Part shown: positions 28,332 to 35,330 of the stretch, in pieces
How positions within the stretch are numbered: position 1 is the stretch's first letter
Layout: every line of letters starts with the position of its first letter
Assembly (NCBI GenBank): GCA_017443845.1
Contig: JAFSXX010000016.1
Coordinates: forward strand, 1 to 64,000
Source of the DNA: Bacteroidales bacterium
Lineage (GTDB): Bacteria > Bacteroidota > Bacteroidia > Bacteroidales > UBA932
Length of the DNA stretch: 64,000 nucleotides
Reading direction: 5' to 3'
Program-made: the position numbers and the translations under genes
Notes under the pieces: generated by a model
The model's database searches: none
The model's input: the letters and a program-made list of their open reading frames with translations, nothing else
What the model was told of the DNA's origin: nothing

Positions 28332-28459
28332 TGTCCGGCGGGACGGTATACCCACCTGAACCTGTGCCACCCTCGGCACCATAAGAGGGAGGGGCCCACG
28401 AAGTGGGAGGGGTCGAGCGGAGCGAGACGGTTCAGGAGGGTATACCGTCCCGTCGGACA
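28332..28459. repeat. long inverted-repeat element (31-bp arms) upstream of glyS
   Basis: Arms at 28332-28362 and 28429-28459 are complementary over 31 bp with two mismatches. The 66 bases between them contain smaller hairpins: GTGCC/GGCAC at 28364-28379 and CCCAC/GTGGG at 28395-28407. The whole lies in the 168-bp gap between glyS and sufT and codes for nothing evident. It looks like a dispersed palindromic repeat, a small non-autonomous element, or a structured RNA; only genome-wide comparison can tell. Confidence 0.7.
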
Positions 28460-28469
28460 TATTAATTAA

Positions 28470-28799
28470 TCAATCAAACATATTCAACGCAAGTTTGGCC
28501 TCGTCGCTCATCAGCGATGGAGTCCACTCGGGCTCGAAGACAAGGTCCACATTGACGCTTTCCACCCCGGGAACCATCATCACCGCATTGTAAACCTGCG
28601 CCACCACCTCGTCCGCAATGGGGCAGTTGGGGGCCGTCAGCGTCATCTTGACTCCGACTTTGTTGTCCTCTATATTTATCTCGTAAATAAGTCCGAGCTC
28701 ATAGATGTCCACCGGAATCTCCGGGTCGAACACCGTCTTGAGCGCCAGGACCACATCGTCCCTCTTGGGAACCTTCTTATTATCTGTTTCAGCACTCAT
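28470..28799 (-). CDS. sufT: SufT/MIP18-family iron-sulfur assembly protein
   Basis: A 109-residue protein of the DUF59/MIP18 family. The diagnostic parts are FDPEIPVDIYELGLIYEI, MTLTAPNCPIADE with the conserved Cys near residue 59, and VNVDLVFEPEWTPSLMSDEAK. Relatives take part in maturation and delivery of Fe-S clusters. It overlaps the 3' end of sufE by 11 bp and is the last gene of the sufS-sufE-sufT operon, which supports the role. Confidence 0.87.
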   Translation of the reverse strand: MSAETDNKKVPKRDDVVLALKTVFDPEIPVDIYELGLIYEINIEDNKVGVKMTLTAPNCPIADEVVAQVYNAVMMVPGVESVNVDLVFEPEWTPSLMSDEAKLALNMFD

Positions 28800-29217
28800 A
28801 CTTCTTTGCGTAAGCCTTGATTTGTCCTATCATCGACACCAGTCCGTTGGCGCGCGTGGGCGAGAGATTCTCCCTCAACCCGATCTTCTCTATAAACCCG
28901 AAATCGGACGATGCGATATCCTCGGGCTTCTGTCCGTTATAGACCCTTATCAACAGTGAAATGATACCCTTGGTTATGATGGCGTCGCTGTCGGCCGTAA
29001 ACCAGATACGGCCGTCGCGGTACTCGCAGGCGAGCCACACCCTCGACTGGCAGCCACTGATAAGCTTGTCGTCGGTCTTATCCTTTTCATCGATTATGGG
29101 AAGCGACGAACCGAGCTCAATTAGGTACTCATACTTGTCCAGCCACTCGTCAAAGACGGAGAACTCCGCCACGACCTCTTCGGCTATCTCTTCCGGTTTG
29201 CGTGTATTCATATTCAT
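28789..29217 (-). CDS. sufE: SufE cysteine desulfuration activator
   Basis: A 142-residue protein that accepts the persulfide sulfur from SufS. The sulfur-accepting Cys is C56 in KLISGCQSRVWL, preceded by the typical LPIIDEKDKTDDKLI. The ATG at 29217 forms an ATGA overlap with the sufS stop, favouring this start (MNMNTRK) over ATG 29211. It overlaps sufT by 11 bp downstream. The longer open frame to 29352 lies inside sufS and is rejected. Confidence 0.93.
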   Translation of the reverse strand: MNMNTRKPEEIAEEVVAEFSVFDEWLDKYEYLIELGSSLPIIDEKDKTDDKLISGCQSRVWLACEYRDGRIWFTADSDAIITKGIISLLIRVYNGQKPEDIASSDFGFIEKIGLRENLSPTRANGLVSMIGQIKAYAKKYEC

Positions 29218-30452
29218 ATAGCTTTCAACATTGCGAGCGTCTTTTTGAGACACTCCATAAAAAATTCCGCTTCTTCCATAGTGTTGTACGGAAGCAGGGA
29301 GATCCTCAGCAGGCCCTTGTCGGAGAACTTCCGGACCAGGGGCTCGGCGCACATCAGGCCCGACCGCACGGCTATGCCCATCTTATCGAGAATGAGCGCC
29401 ATATCTTCGGGGTGCGCCCCCTCGACCGAGAAGGAGATCACCGGAACCTTGTTCCCCATATCCCTCGGAAGTCCCGCTATCCGCAGGCCGTTTATCTTCT
29501 GAAGCTGTTCCACGAGGAACATAACGATGCGGCGTTCCTCGTGGAACACATCCGCATCACTGCGCATCGCCTCTGCCATCTTAAGCGCCGGGGCATAGCA
29601 GGCCGCCGCGGGATAATTCGGAGTGCCCGCCTCGAACTTGAGGGGCAGCGGTGCGTACGTCGTCCCTTCGAAGCTCACGGTCCCGACCATATCTCCGCCG
29701 CCGAAGAAAGGCGGCATCTTTTCGAGCAGCGCCTTCTTTCCGTATAGGACTCCGGTCCCTGCGGGAGCATAGATCTTATGACCCGAGAAGATATAGAAAT
29801 CGCACCCTAGCGCGGCTACATCCGACTCGCTGTGGACCACGCCCTGAGCGCCGTCCACCGCCACCGGAATCCCCTTCGCGTGGGCCATCGAGACCATCTC
29901 CCTGATCGGGTTGACAATACCCAGCACATTGGATACCTGGGCTACGGAGACCAGTTTAACTCGTCCGTCCAGCATCCTCTCGTACTCGTCGAGAATGATC
30001 TCGCCACGGTCGTCGACCGGGATGAATCCGAGCTCGGCGCCAACCCTGTCGCAAGCCAGCTGCCAGGGAACCAGGTTGGAGTGATGCTCCGCCTCGCTGA
30101 CCAGGATCCTGTCGCCCTTTCCGACGAAACGGGCCGTAAAACTGTGGGCAAGCAGGTTGAAAGAGGCGGTCGCGCCCGAAGTAAGGATTACACAACCATC
30201 CTCGCCGGCGTTAATGAATCTCTTGACAGCGGCGCGCCCCTGCTCATAGAGGTCGGTCGCCTCGGCGCTCAGGCGGTGGACCGCACGGTGGATGTTGGCG
30301 TTGGAGTTCCTGTATATCGTATCGTGGAGTTCGAGAACCTCCCTGGGTTTCTGCGAAGTAGCGGCATTGTCGAAATAGACGAAACGTTTGCCGTACACAC
30401 TCCTTTCCAGTATCGGAAAGGCCTCCCTTATGTTATTTCCATTCAAAATCAT
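29214..30452 (-). CDS. sufS: cysteine desulfurase SufS
   Basis: A 412-residue PLP enzyme that removes sulfur from cysteine for Fe-S cluster assembly. The start is the ATG at 30452 (MILNGNNIREAFPIL); the open frame continues upstream into the divergent ruvA promoter and is not used. Landmarks: VYFDNAATSQKP, the PLP lysine in FSGHKIYAPAGTG, and the active Cys368 in RSGLMCAEP (group II type). It begins the sufS-sufE-sufT operon. The scaffold genes sufB, sufC and sufD are not in the window. Confidence 0.95.
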   Translation of the reverse strand: MILNGNNIREAFPILERSVYGKRFVYFDNAATSQKPREVLELHDTIYRNSNANIHRAVHRLSAEATDLYEQGRAAVKRFINAGEDGCVILTSGATASFNLLAHSFTARFVGKGDRILVSEAEHHSNLVPWQLACDRVGAELGFIPVDDRGEIILDEYERMLDGRVKLVSVAQVSNVLGIVNPIREMVSMAHAKGIPVAVDGAQGVVHSESDVAALGCDFYIFSGHKIYAPAGTGVLYGKKALLEKMPPFFGGGDMVGTVSFEGTTYAPLPLKFEAGTPNYPAAACYAPALKMAEAMRSDADVFHEERRIVMFLVEQLQKINGLRIAGLPRDMGNKVPVISFSVEGAHPEDMALILDKMGIAVRSGLMCAEPLVRKFSDKGLLRISLLPYNTMEEAEFFMECLKKTLAMLKAI

Positions 30453-30457
30453 ATATC

Positions 30458-30487
30458 TTGCGAAGTTAACAAAAATACCTAATTTTG
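30458..30487 (+). promoter_or_regulatory. ruvA promoter, overlapping the sufS promoter
   Basis: TTG at 30458-30460, a 19-bp spacer, then a perfect -7 TAATTTTG at 30480-30487, 22 bp before the ruvA ATG. On the opposite strand the sufS -7 TATTTTTG occupies 30470-30477, inside this spacer, so the two promoters overlap back to back and polymerase probably cannot occupy both at once (inference). Confidence 0.65.
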
Positions 30488-30509
30488 TAGAGATAAAGAT
30501 GCAATTATT

Positions 30510-31103
30510 ATGTATGAGTATATAACCGGAAGGCTCGTGGAACTGCTCCCGACCGAGGCTGTCGTCGAAAACGGAGGGTTCGGATATTCCGTCCTCATCT
30601 CGCTGAGCACATTCACCCGACTTCAGAAAGACGGCGAGGAATTCGTCAAACTCTACCTGTATCACCACTTGCGCGAAGAGGAGGAAGCCTTCTTCGGATT
30701 TTACGACAAGGACGAAAGGGAACTTTTCATCCAGCTTATCTCCGTCTCCGGCATCGGCCCCAACTCGGCAAGGATGATGCTCTCGTCGATGACCTCCGAC
30801 GAACTCCGCACCGCCATCATAGCGCAGGACACCAACAGGATCAAGAGCATCAAGGGCATCGGCCTCAAGACGGCGCAGCGCATCATCCTCGAGCTCAAGG
30901 ACAAGGTCGGACCGGCAACCGGAGGCTCGGCCGCCGTTGTTTCCGCTCCGGGCGATTCATCGATAAGGGACGAGGCTCTCAGCGCACTGGTGCTTCTCGG
31001 CTTTGCGAAACCCGCGGCAGAAAAGGCCCTCGGAGCGGTCCTGAAGGAGGATCCGGCTGCAAAATTGGAGGACCTTATCAAAAAAGCTCTCAAAATTTTA
31101 TGA
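30510..31103 (+). CDS. ruvA: Holliday junction helicase subunit RuvA
   Basis: A 197-residue DNA-binding protein. Domain order is normal: N-terminal OB-fold (MYEYITGRLVELLPTEAVVE), two helix-hairpin-helix motifs (SVSGIGPNSARMML near residue 75 and KSIKGIGLKTAQRIILELK near 110), then a flexible acidic linker and the small C-terminal domain that contacts RuvB (ALSALVLLGFAKPAAEKAL). RuvA tetramers bind four-way junctions and load the RuvB motor. ruvB lies separately at 44205. The gcvH promoter overlaps the last bases of the gene. Confidence 0.97.
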   Translation: MYEYITGRLVELLPTEAVVENGGFGYSVLISLSTFTRLQKDGEEFVKLYLYHHLREEEEAFFGFYDKDERELFIQLISVSGIGPNSARMMLSSMTSDELRTAIIAQDTNRIKSIKGIGLKTAQRIILELKDKVGPATGGSAAVVSAPGDSSIRDEALSALVLLGFAKPAAEKALGAVLKEDPAAKLEDLIKKALKIL

Positions 31104-31119
31104 GTCTCGATTTTTTTGC

Positions 31120-31127
31120 TATATTTG
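31120..31127 (+). promoter_or_regulatory. -7 promoter element of gcvH
   Basis: TATATTTG matches TAnnTTTG exactly, 42 bp before the gcvH ATG and just after the ruvA stop. A TTTA at 31097-31100 lies 19 bp upstream as a weak -33 element. Confidence 0.62.
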
Positions 31128-31169
31128 CCTCGTATAATTTTTTGTAAAACCTGTTAGTTCGATATTATT

Positions 31170-31544
31170 ATGAACGTTCCCGCAAACCTCAAATACACAG
31201 AGGATCACGAATGGGTTAAAGTCGACGGCGACGTAGCTGTCGTAGGTATCACCGATTTCGCTCAGGGCGAGCTTGGTGACGTTGTATTTGTTGATGTCCA
31301 GACCGCTGGCGAAACCCTTGCAAAGGGCGAGACCTTCGGTACCATCGAGGCGGTCAAGACTGTCGCAGATGCATTTATGCCGGTTTCCGGTGAAGTCCTC
31401 GAAGTAAACGAAGCGCTTGACGGCGCTCCGGATCTGGTAAACTCAGATCCTTACGGAGACGGATGGATGATCAAGATCAAATTTTCCGACGCTTCGGAAT
31501 TTGATAGCCTCCTTACTGCCGAGCAGTACAAGGAAATAATCTGA
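31170..31544 (+). CDS. gcvH: glycine cleavage system H protein
   Basis: A 124-residue lipoyl carrier that shuttles the aminomethyl group between the P, T and L proteins of glycine cleavage. It has [21 protein letters not shown], the lipoylation lysine K63 in [20 protein letters not shown], and the family C-terminus ([19 protein letters not shown]). It stands alone; gcvP and gcvT are elsewhere. Its codons are like the neighbouring housekeeping genes. A decayed second copy of its 3' end lies at 33428-33491, on the far side of the hip module. Confidence 0.96.
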   Translation: MNVPANLKYTEDHEWVKVDGDVAVVGITDFAQGELGDVVFVDVQTAGETLAKGETFGTIEAVKTVADAFMPVSGEVLEVNEALDGAPDLVNSDPYGDGWMIKIKFSDASEFDSLLTAEQYKEII

Positions 31545-31568
31545 TTTATAAATCAAAATGTGGTGTGT

Positions 31569-31604
31569 GCATAGGGGCTAAGCGTGAGCCCCTATGCTTT
31601 TTTT
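31569..31604 (+). terminator. rho-independent terminator of gcvH
   Basis: A perfect 11-bp stem (GCATAGGGGCT / AGCCCCTATGC at 31569-31579 and 31587-31597), 7-nt loop, then seven T. Confidence 0.92.
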
Positions 31605-31625
31605 GTGCGCTGCACAAAAAAAGCA
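31595..31625. repeat. second perfect hairpin overlapping the gcvH terminator
   Basis: TGCTTTTTTTGTGC (31595-31608) and its exact complement (31612-31625) enclose the loop GCT. It overlaps the right arm and T-tract of the gcvH terminator and could terminate transcription arriving from the right. Confidence 0.6.
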
Positions 31626-31670
31626 TTTGTGAAGGGGCGCTGCCCCTTAGACACCCCGCGGCAACGCTTT

Positions 31671-31758
31671 TACTGGGGCTCCGCCCCAAACCCCACCGCT
31701 CCGGCCTTGCCATTGCTCAGCCCTCCCTGCTCGGCCTCCGCTAGCGCCTGATGGCGCT
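31671..31758. repeat. dispersed GC-rich intergenic repeat, copy A
   Basis: About 88 bp that align with 42897-42982: both contain ACTGGGG, then GCCCCAAACCCC, CCGCT, GCTCGGCCT, CGCTAGC and CCTGATGG in the same order with scattered changes. It is rich in small palindromes (GGGGCTCCGCCCC) and continues to the right with more hairpins up to about 31800. The minus-strand open frame through it (31670-31933) is low-complexity and not a gene. 31800-31873 holds nothing else that I can name. Confidence 0.7.
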
Positions 31759-31873
31759 TGGCCCGGAAGCCAAGCTCCGCCGGGCCGCTAAGGCGGCCTT
31801 TATGCTGTTCCCCCAATGAATTTATGCCTTTCACAGTGCTGGGAATACCATATAAGATCTCAAAGAAATCTAT

Positions 31874-31893
31874 AATCACAATAGATTGTGATT
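31874..31893. promoter_or_regulatory. HipB operator O1
   Basis: A perfect 20-bp palindrome: half-sites AATCACAAT and ATTGTGATT around AG. It lies just upstream of the -33 element of the hip promoter. The near copy O2 at 31936-31953 supports an operator bound by the HipB-type repressor encoded downstream. Confidence 0.8.
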
Positions 31894-31896
31894 TTT

Positions 31897-31928
31897 CTTG
31901 TTTATTATGATTATTCTCTCTATTTTTG
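31897..31928 (+). promoter_or_regulatory. hipBST promoter between two operators
   Basis: -33 element CTTG (31897-31900), 20-bp spacer, perfect -7 TATTTTTG (31921-31928). It sits exactly between the operator palindromes O1 and O2. Confidence 0.72.
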
Positions 31929-31935
31929 TGCATAA

Positions 31936-31953
31936 ATCACAATAGGTTGTGAT
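31936..31953. promoter_or_regulatory. HipB operator O2
   Basis: ATCACAA-TAGG-TTGTGAT, the same half-sites as O1. It covers the expected transcription start of the hip operon and ends 3 bp before the hipB ATG. Its centre is 61 bp from that of O1, about six helical turns, so two repressor dimers would face the same side of the DNA. Confidence 0.8.
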
Positions 31954-31956
31954 ATT

Positions 31957-32184
31957 ATGGCAACAATAGGATCACATATCAAGAATCGTAGAAAGCACCT
32001 TAAGATTTCGCAGCGGCAATTAGCCGAGCTTTCCGGTGTCGGTATCAACACACTGACAAAAATCGAAAGGGGCGAGGCCAACCCTACCCTGTCCGTCCTG
32101 AACCGCATTCTTGACACTTTGGGACTGGAGCTTACAGTATCTGTAAAGACTTTGAACGATGAGGGAAGCAATTGTTTACAATAG
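31957..32184 (+). CDS. hipB: HipB-type helix-turn-helix antitoxin/repressor
   Basis: A 75-residue XRE-family DNA-binding protein: IGSHIKNRRKHLKISQRQLAELSGVGINTLTKIERG is the helix-turn-helix, followed by NPTLSVLNRILDTLGLEL as in HipB proteins. It is the first gene of a three-gene module and overlaps hipS by 26 bp. Two matching palindromes around its promoter are the likely binding sites, giving autoregulation. It is short compared with E. coli HipB but normal for Bacteroidota members. Confidence 0.88.
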   Translation: MATIGSHIKNRRKHLKISQRQLAELSGVGINTLTKIERGEANPTLSVLNRILDTLGLELTVSVKTLNDEGSNCLQ

Positions 32185-32494
32185 CGGCAGAGTTGCCGGC
32201 AGACTTCAGGAAATCAGTCCGTTCGAGTATTTCTTTCGTTATGACGATGAGTATTTTAAGGACACCTCGGCCCCTGCAATCAGTCTTACACTGCCTAAAA
32301 CCAGGCAAGAGTACAAGTCGGAACACTTGTTTCCGTTTTTTTGCAATATTCTGTCCGAAGGTCATAATCGTACGGTTCAGGCCCGCCTGCATAAACTGGA
32401 CGAGGATGATGACTTCGGACTTCTCCTTTCCACGGCTCAGACAGACACTCCTGGAGCCATAACCCTTAAACCCGTTCAAAATGATTCCATTTGA
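32159..32494 (+). CDS. hipS: HipS: free-standing HipA N-terminal subdomain, probable antitoxin
   Basis: A 111-residue protein that matches the N-subdomain 1 of HipA (couple_hipA type): VYNSGRVAGRL, FRYDDEYF, ISLTLPKTRQEY, LFPFFCNILSEGHNR, DDDFGLLLS, GAITLKP. In the described HipBST systems (E. coli O127:H6) this separate subunit is the main antitoxin that restrains the kinase HipT. It starts inside hipB (26-bp overlap) and its 3' end overlaps hipT by 14 bp in another frame. A sequencing frameshift in an ordinary hipA is possible, but both halves have their own ATG and together equal HipA length. Confidence 0.82.
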   Translation: MREAIVYNSGRVAGRLQEISPFEYFFRYDDEYFKDTSAPAISLTLPKTRQEYKSEHLFPFFCNILSEGHNRTVQARLHKLDEDDDFGLLLSTAQTDTPGAITLKPVQNDSI

Positions 32495-33431
32495 ATCATA
32501 TAGCCATTCTATCCTTAGGCACTTGACAGGAGGGATTGCGGTATCTCCCATCTTACCCTTTCGCAGTCACGAAGCCGACATAGCTAAATTTAATGAAAAC
32601 CGAGGAAGAATCTCGCTCTCTGGTGCGCAGAGTAAGTATTCCGTATGTATAAAGAATGGAAAATTCGAACTTACGGGCCCGGGAGAACCGGGGACTTTTA
32701 TTCTTAAACCGATGCTCTCCGATTTTGAATGCCGCGAAGACAGCCCGGCCAACGAACATCTCACGATGCAGATTGCCGCAAAGGTATTCCATATCGAGAC
32801 GGCTGCCAATCAGTTGTGCTTCTTCGAGAACGGAGACCCTGCATATATAACCCGACGATACGATATCGCCGGGGACGGCTCAAGAATCCAACAAGAAGAT
32901 TTCGCCTCTCTTGGAGGCATTTCTGTAGATAAGTATGGCAGGGATTACAAATATTCTGCTCTGAGCTATGAAGATATCGGGCACTTGATTATCAAATACA
33001 TTCCGGCTTGGAGAATTGAGATGGTGAAGTTCTTCGACCTCATCCTGTTTAACTTTCTGTTTTCAAACGGAGATGCTCACCTGAAGAACTTTTCGGTGTT
33101 GATGAATCCGGAGGGAGACTATCGTCTCGCCCCGGCCTACGACCTCATCGATACTCATATCCATCTGCCCGGGGACAGTATCTTCGCCCTTCAAAAAGGC
33201 TTATTTGCCGATGCCCGATCCTTCCCCTTGGGAATAGGAAATAGCGATTTCCTGGAGTTCGGCCTTTGCCTCGGCCTCCCAAAAAATATCGTGCACAAAG
33301 AGTTGGATCGCTTCTGTGCCGACTATCCGCTAATCGAAACAATGATCCAGGAATCCTATATGTCCGACACCACAAAACAGCGCTATTACGAACACTATCG
33401 TATGCGTCTGACTTCTTTTCTCAGGGTTTGA
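32481..33431 (+). CDS. hipT: HipT: HipA-like serine/threonine kinase toxin without N-subdomain
   Basis: A 316-residue HipA-fold kinase. Seen: Gly-rich loop ISLSGAQSKYSV with Ser45 and Ser47 (the SxS pattern that in E. coli HipT carries the autophosphorylation sites), the ATP-site lysine in TFILKP, catalytic SNGDAHLKNFS (Asp198, Asn203), and metal-binding LAPAYDLI (Asp221). The N-terminal subdomain of HipA is absent and is supplied by hipS upstream. E. coli HipT targets tryptophanyl-tRNA synthetase and HipA targets GltX; the target here is unknown. The stop coincides with the first bases of a gcvH fragment. Confidence 0.85.
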   Translation: MIPFESYSHSILRHLTGGIAVSPILPFRSHEADIAKFNENRGRISLSGAQSKYSVCIKNGKFELTGPGEPGTFILKPMLSDFECREDSPANEHLTMQIAAKVFHIETAANQLCFFENGDPAYITRRYDIAGDGSRIQQEDFASLGGISVDKYGRDYKYSALSYEDIGHLIIKYIPAWRIEMVKFFDLILFNFLFSNGDAHLKNFSVLMNPEGDYRLAPAYDLIDTHIHLPGDSIFALQKGLFADARSFPLGIGNSDFLEFGLCLGLPKNIVHKELDRFCADYPLIETMIQESYMSDTTKQRYYEHYRMRLTSFLRV

Positions 33432-33491
33432 CGGCGCTCCGGATCTGGTTAACACCGATCCTTTGATAGCCTCCTTACTGCCGAGCAGTAC
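33428..33491 (+). pseudogene. fragment of a second gcvH 3' end
   Basis: 33428-33463 aligns with gcvH 31417-31452 with three changes (a [11 protein letters not shown] version of [11 protein letters not shown]), and 33463-33491 is identical to 31501-31529. The 49 bases between them in gcvH are missing, which breaks the frame. After the match the remnant reads on to AAIARR and a stop rather than KEII, so it comes from a different gcvH allele, not a copy of the present one. It starts exactly at the hipT stop. Confidence 0.9.
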
Positions 33492-33495
33492 GCGG

Positions 33496-35316
33496 CTATT
33501 GCGCGAAGATAATGTCCGCTGTATTTGACCAGTTTTCGGCTGTCTTGTATCTCTCTAGCGACAGGGCCGGGACGTAAACTTTTACGTTCGGATCGTTCAT
33601 AAAGGCGAAGACTCCTTCGAGAACGGGAGGATTCTTCGGATTACAGTTTATCCTGACCAGATTCTCTCCGCAAGAGTTGAACGCGAAGTTCCTTATTCGC
33701 GTGACGCTTGCCGGTATGGTCAACGTACGCAGGGATGTGCATTTATAGAAAGATTTATCTCCTATCGTTTTGATTCCGTTGGAAATATTCACGGTCTCAA
33801 GGGACGAACAAAAAGCAAAAAGACTATCCGGTATCGTCGTGATGGAGGGAGGAATCGTTATGTAACTCAACGATGTGCAACCCAAAAAGGTCGCGCTCCC
33901 TATTGTATCAACCCTACTGGGCATGTCAAAAACTACGTCATCAAGGTTTGTGCAGTTCGCAAAAACGCTGTCTGCCATTGATGTGACATTGGTTGGAATA
34001 GTTATCGTTGTGAGCCCCGTACCGATAAATGCCATTTTTTTGATTTCCTTCACCTCGGAAGGTATAATTATAGAGGTTATTTTGTCGCTATAACTGAACG
34101 CTCTATCCCCTATTACGGAAAGGTGTTTGGGTAAAATGACTTTGGTCAGATTTTTACACAATGCGAAACAGGCTTTATATGTCTCTGTCATCCCGGTAAA
34201 ATACTGAAAGAATGAAGCATCTGTGATATCTCTGTTATCAACAAGATTAAAATGAGTCATCTGTGCCGCCTCGTATTTACTTAAACGATCGTTCAGATTA
34301 AGGTCTCCGCCTGCACCGTAATACTTCTTCATTATCTTGGTCCTGACGGACTCCGGCTGTCCCAGCAGGACATCCTGGTTGGAATTGTCGGTAAGGGTGA
34401 CGGCTTTCGTGTAGCCCTTGCCTGGCTCGATGATCGCCTTGCTGATGGTGCCGCCCTGGAGATCGTACTCCTTGTAGACATTGTCCATCGCGATACTGAA
34501 GTCCACCTGGTCGTACTGTGCACCGTCGTCCGTGATACGGACCATATTATCGGCCAATACGGACATATACAGCGTTCCTTTCGTATCGCTTGATGCGATG
34601 AAAGCCCCGCTTACCGTAGAAGCTTCCCCGGAAGCGCTCCATCCGGATCTGTTGCAGGAGGCCCTTGAACAGATATGCCAGTCGTTGACCACATCCACCG
34701 TGTAATACCTCGCCATATCGGACTCCTCCGACGGGACGGTCACGTCCATCTTGACATAGCTGTTCAGCATTCTGAAGGAGAACTGCCTGGCTTCATACGT
34801 GGTCTCGCCCTGATACAGGATCGTACGGCTTACCAGGGCCTCGAGATTCGAATCGATTGCGCCCCTGGAATAATCGACAGTCAGCTGCCTGGATATGCCG
34901 TTATAGTGGAATATCCCCATCGTGACACCCTCCTTGGGAATCAGTACGGCAAAGAGTTTTTTGCCTGCAAGATCTGCTTCTGTTTTGCCGGATGCGAGGA
35001 CCAGGTCACCCTCGAATACTGCCGTTTTATTGCCGGCACCGGACTTCAGCGTGAGGATGGAAGGTTCCACCAATTGATAGAAGTAAACCATCAACTGGTC
35101 GCCCTCCGAGAATACGATGTTGGTAGTGCTGCCATCCTTCATTTCGACCCTCGTCTGTGTTGCTCCGGCCTTGGCGGAGAAGGGCACGAGAATATGTGAG
35201 CCGTTATCCACTACAACCGGCGTTTCCTCCGTTGCAGGGTCAATTTCTGCTTTGGAGCAGGAAAACGCTGCTGACATTGCCATGAGCAGCGCAAGAATAT
35301 ATATATTCGTTTTCAT
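33496..35316 (-). CDS. surface lipoprotein: fimbrillin-like domain plus BspA-type leucine-rich repeats
   Basis: A 606-residue lipoprotein: signal ending MSAAFSC (Cys20), then SKAEIDPATEE. Residues ~40-290 are fimbrillin-like (TQTRVEMKDGS, IVFSEGDQLMVYF, ARQFSFRMLNSYVKMDV), comparable to the protein at the left edge. Residues ~390-590 are BspA-type LRR_5 repeats of about 23 residues (LTKVILPKHLSVIGDRAFSY, LTTITIPTNVTSMADSVFAN, LRTLTIPASVTRIRNFAFNS). BspA-type repeats are known adhesin modules in oral and gut Bacteroidota and in trichomonads. A 42-codon gene precedes it by 14 bp. Its stop codon lies 5 bp from the gcvH fragment. Confidence 0.85.
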   Translation of the reverse strand: MKTNIYILALLMAMSAAFSCSKAEIDPATEETPVVVDNGSHILVPFSAKAGATQTRVEMKDGSTTNIVFSEGDQLMVYFYQLVEPSILTLKSGAGNKTAVFEGDLVLASGKTEADLAGKKLFAVLIPKEGVTMGIFHYNGISRQLTVDYSRGAIDSNLEALVSRTILYQGETTYEARQFSFRMLNSYVKMDVTVPSEESDMARYYTVDVVNDWHICSRASCNRSGWSASGEASTVSGAFIASSDTKGTLYMSVLADNMVRITDDGAQYDQVDFSIAMDNVYKEYDLQGGTISKAIIEPGKGYTKAVTLTDNSNQDVLLGQPESVRTKIMKKYYGAGGDLNLNDRLSKYEAAQMTHFNLVDNRDITDASFFQYFTGMTETYKACFALCKNLTKVILPKHLSVIGDRAFSYSDKITSIIIPSEVKEIKKMAFIGTGLTTITIPTNVTSMADSVFANCTNLDDVVFDMPSRVDTIGSATFLGCTSLSYITIPPSITTIPDSLFAFCSSLETVNISNGIKTIGDKSFYKCTSLRTLTIPASVTRIRNFAFNSCGENLVRINCNPKNPPVLEGVFAFMNDPNVKVYVPALSLERYKTAENWSNTADIIFAQ

Positions 35317-35330
35317 CTCTGTTCGCTTTA

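Noticed and set aside
31670-31933. 87-codon minus-strand frame upstream of hipB
   Set aside because: Its C-terminal half is the translated palindromic repeat copy A and its N-terminal end overlaps operator O1 and the hip promoter; no start signal.
32132-32551. Minus-strand frame across hipS/hipT
   Set aside because: Antisense to the hip genes, no family resemblance, no promoter.
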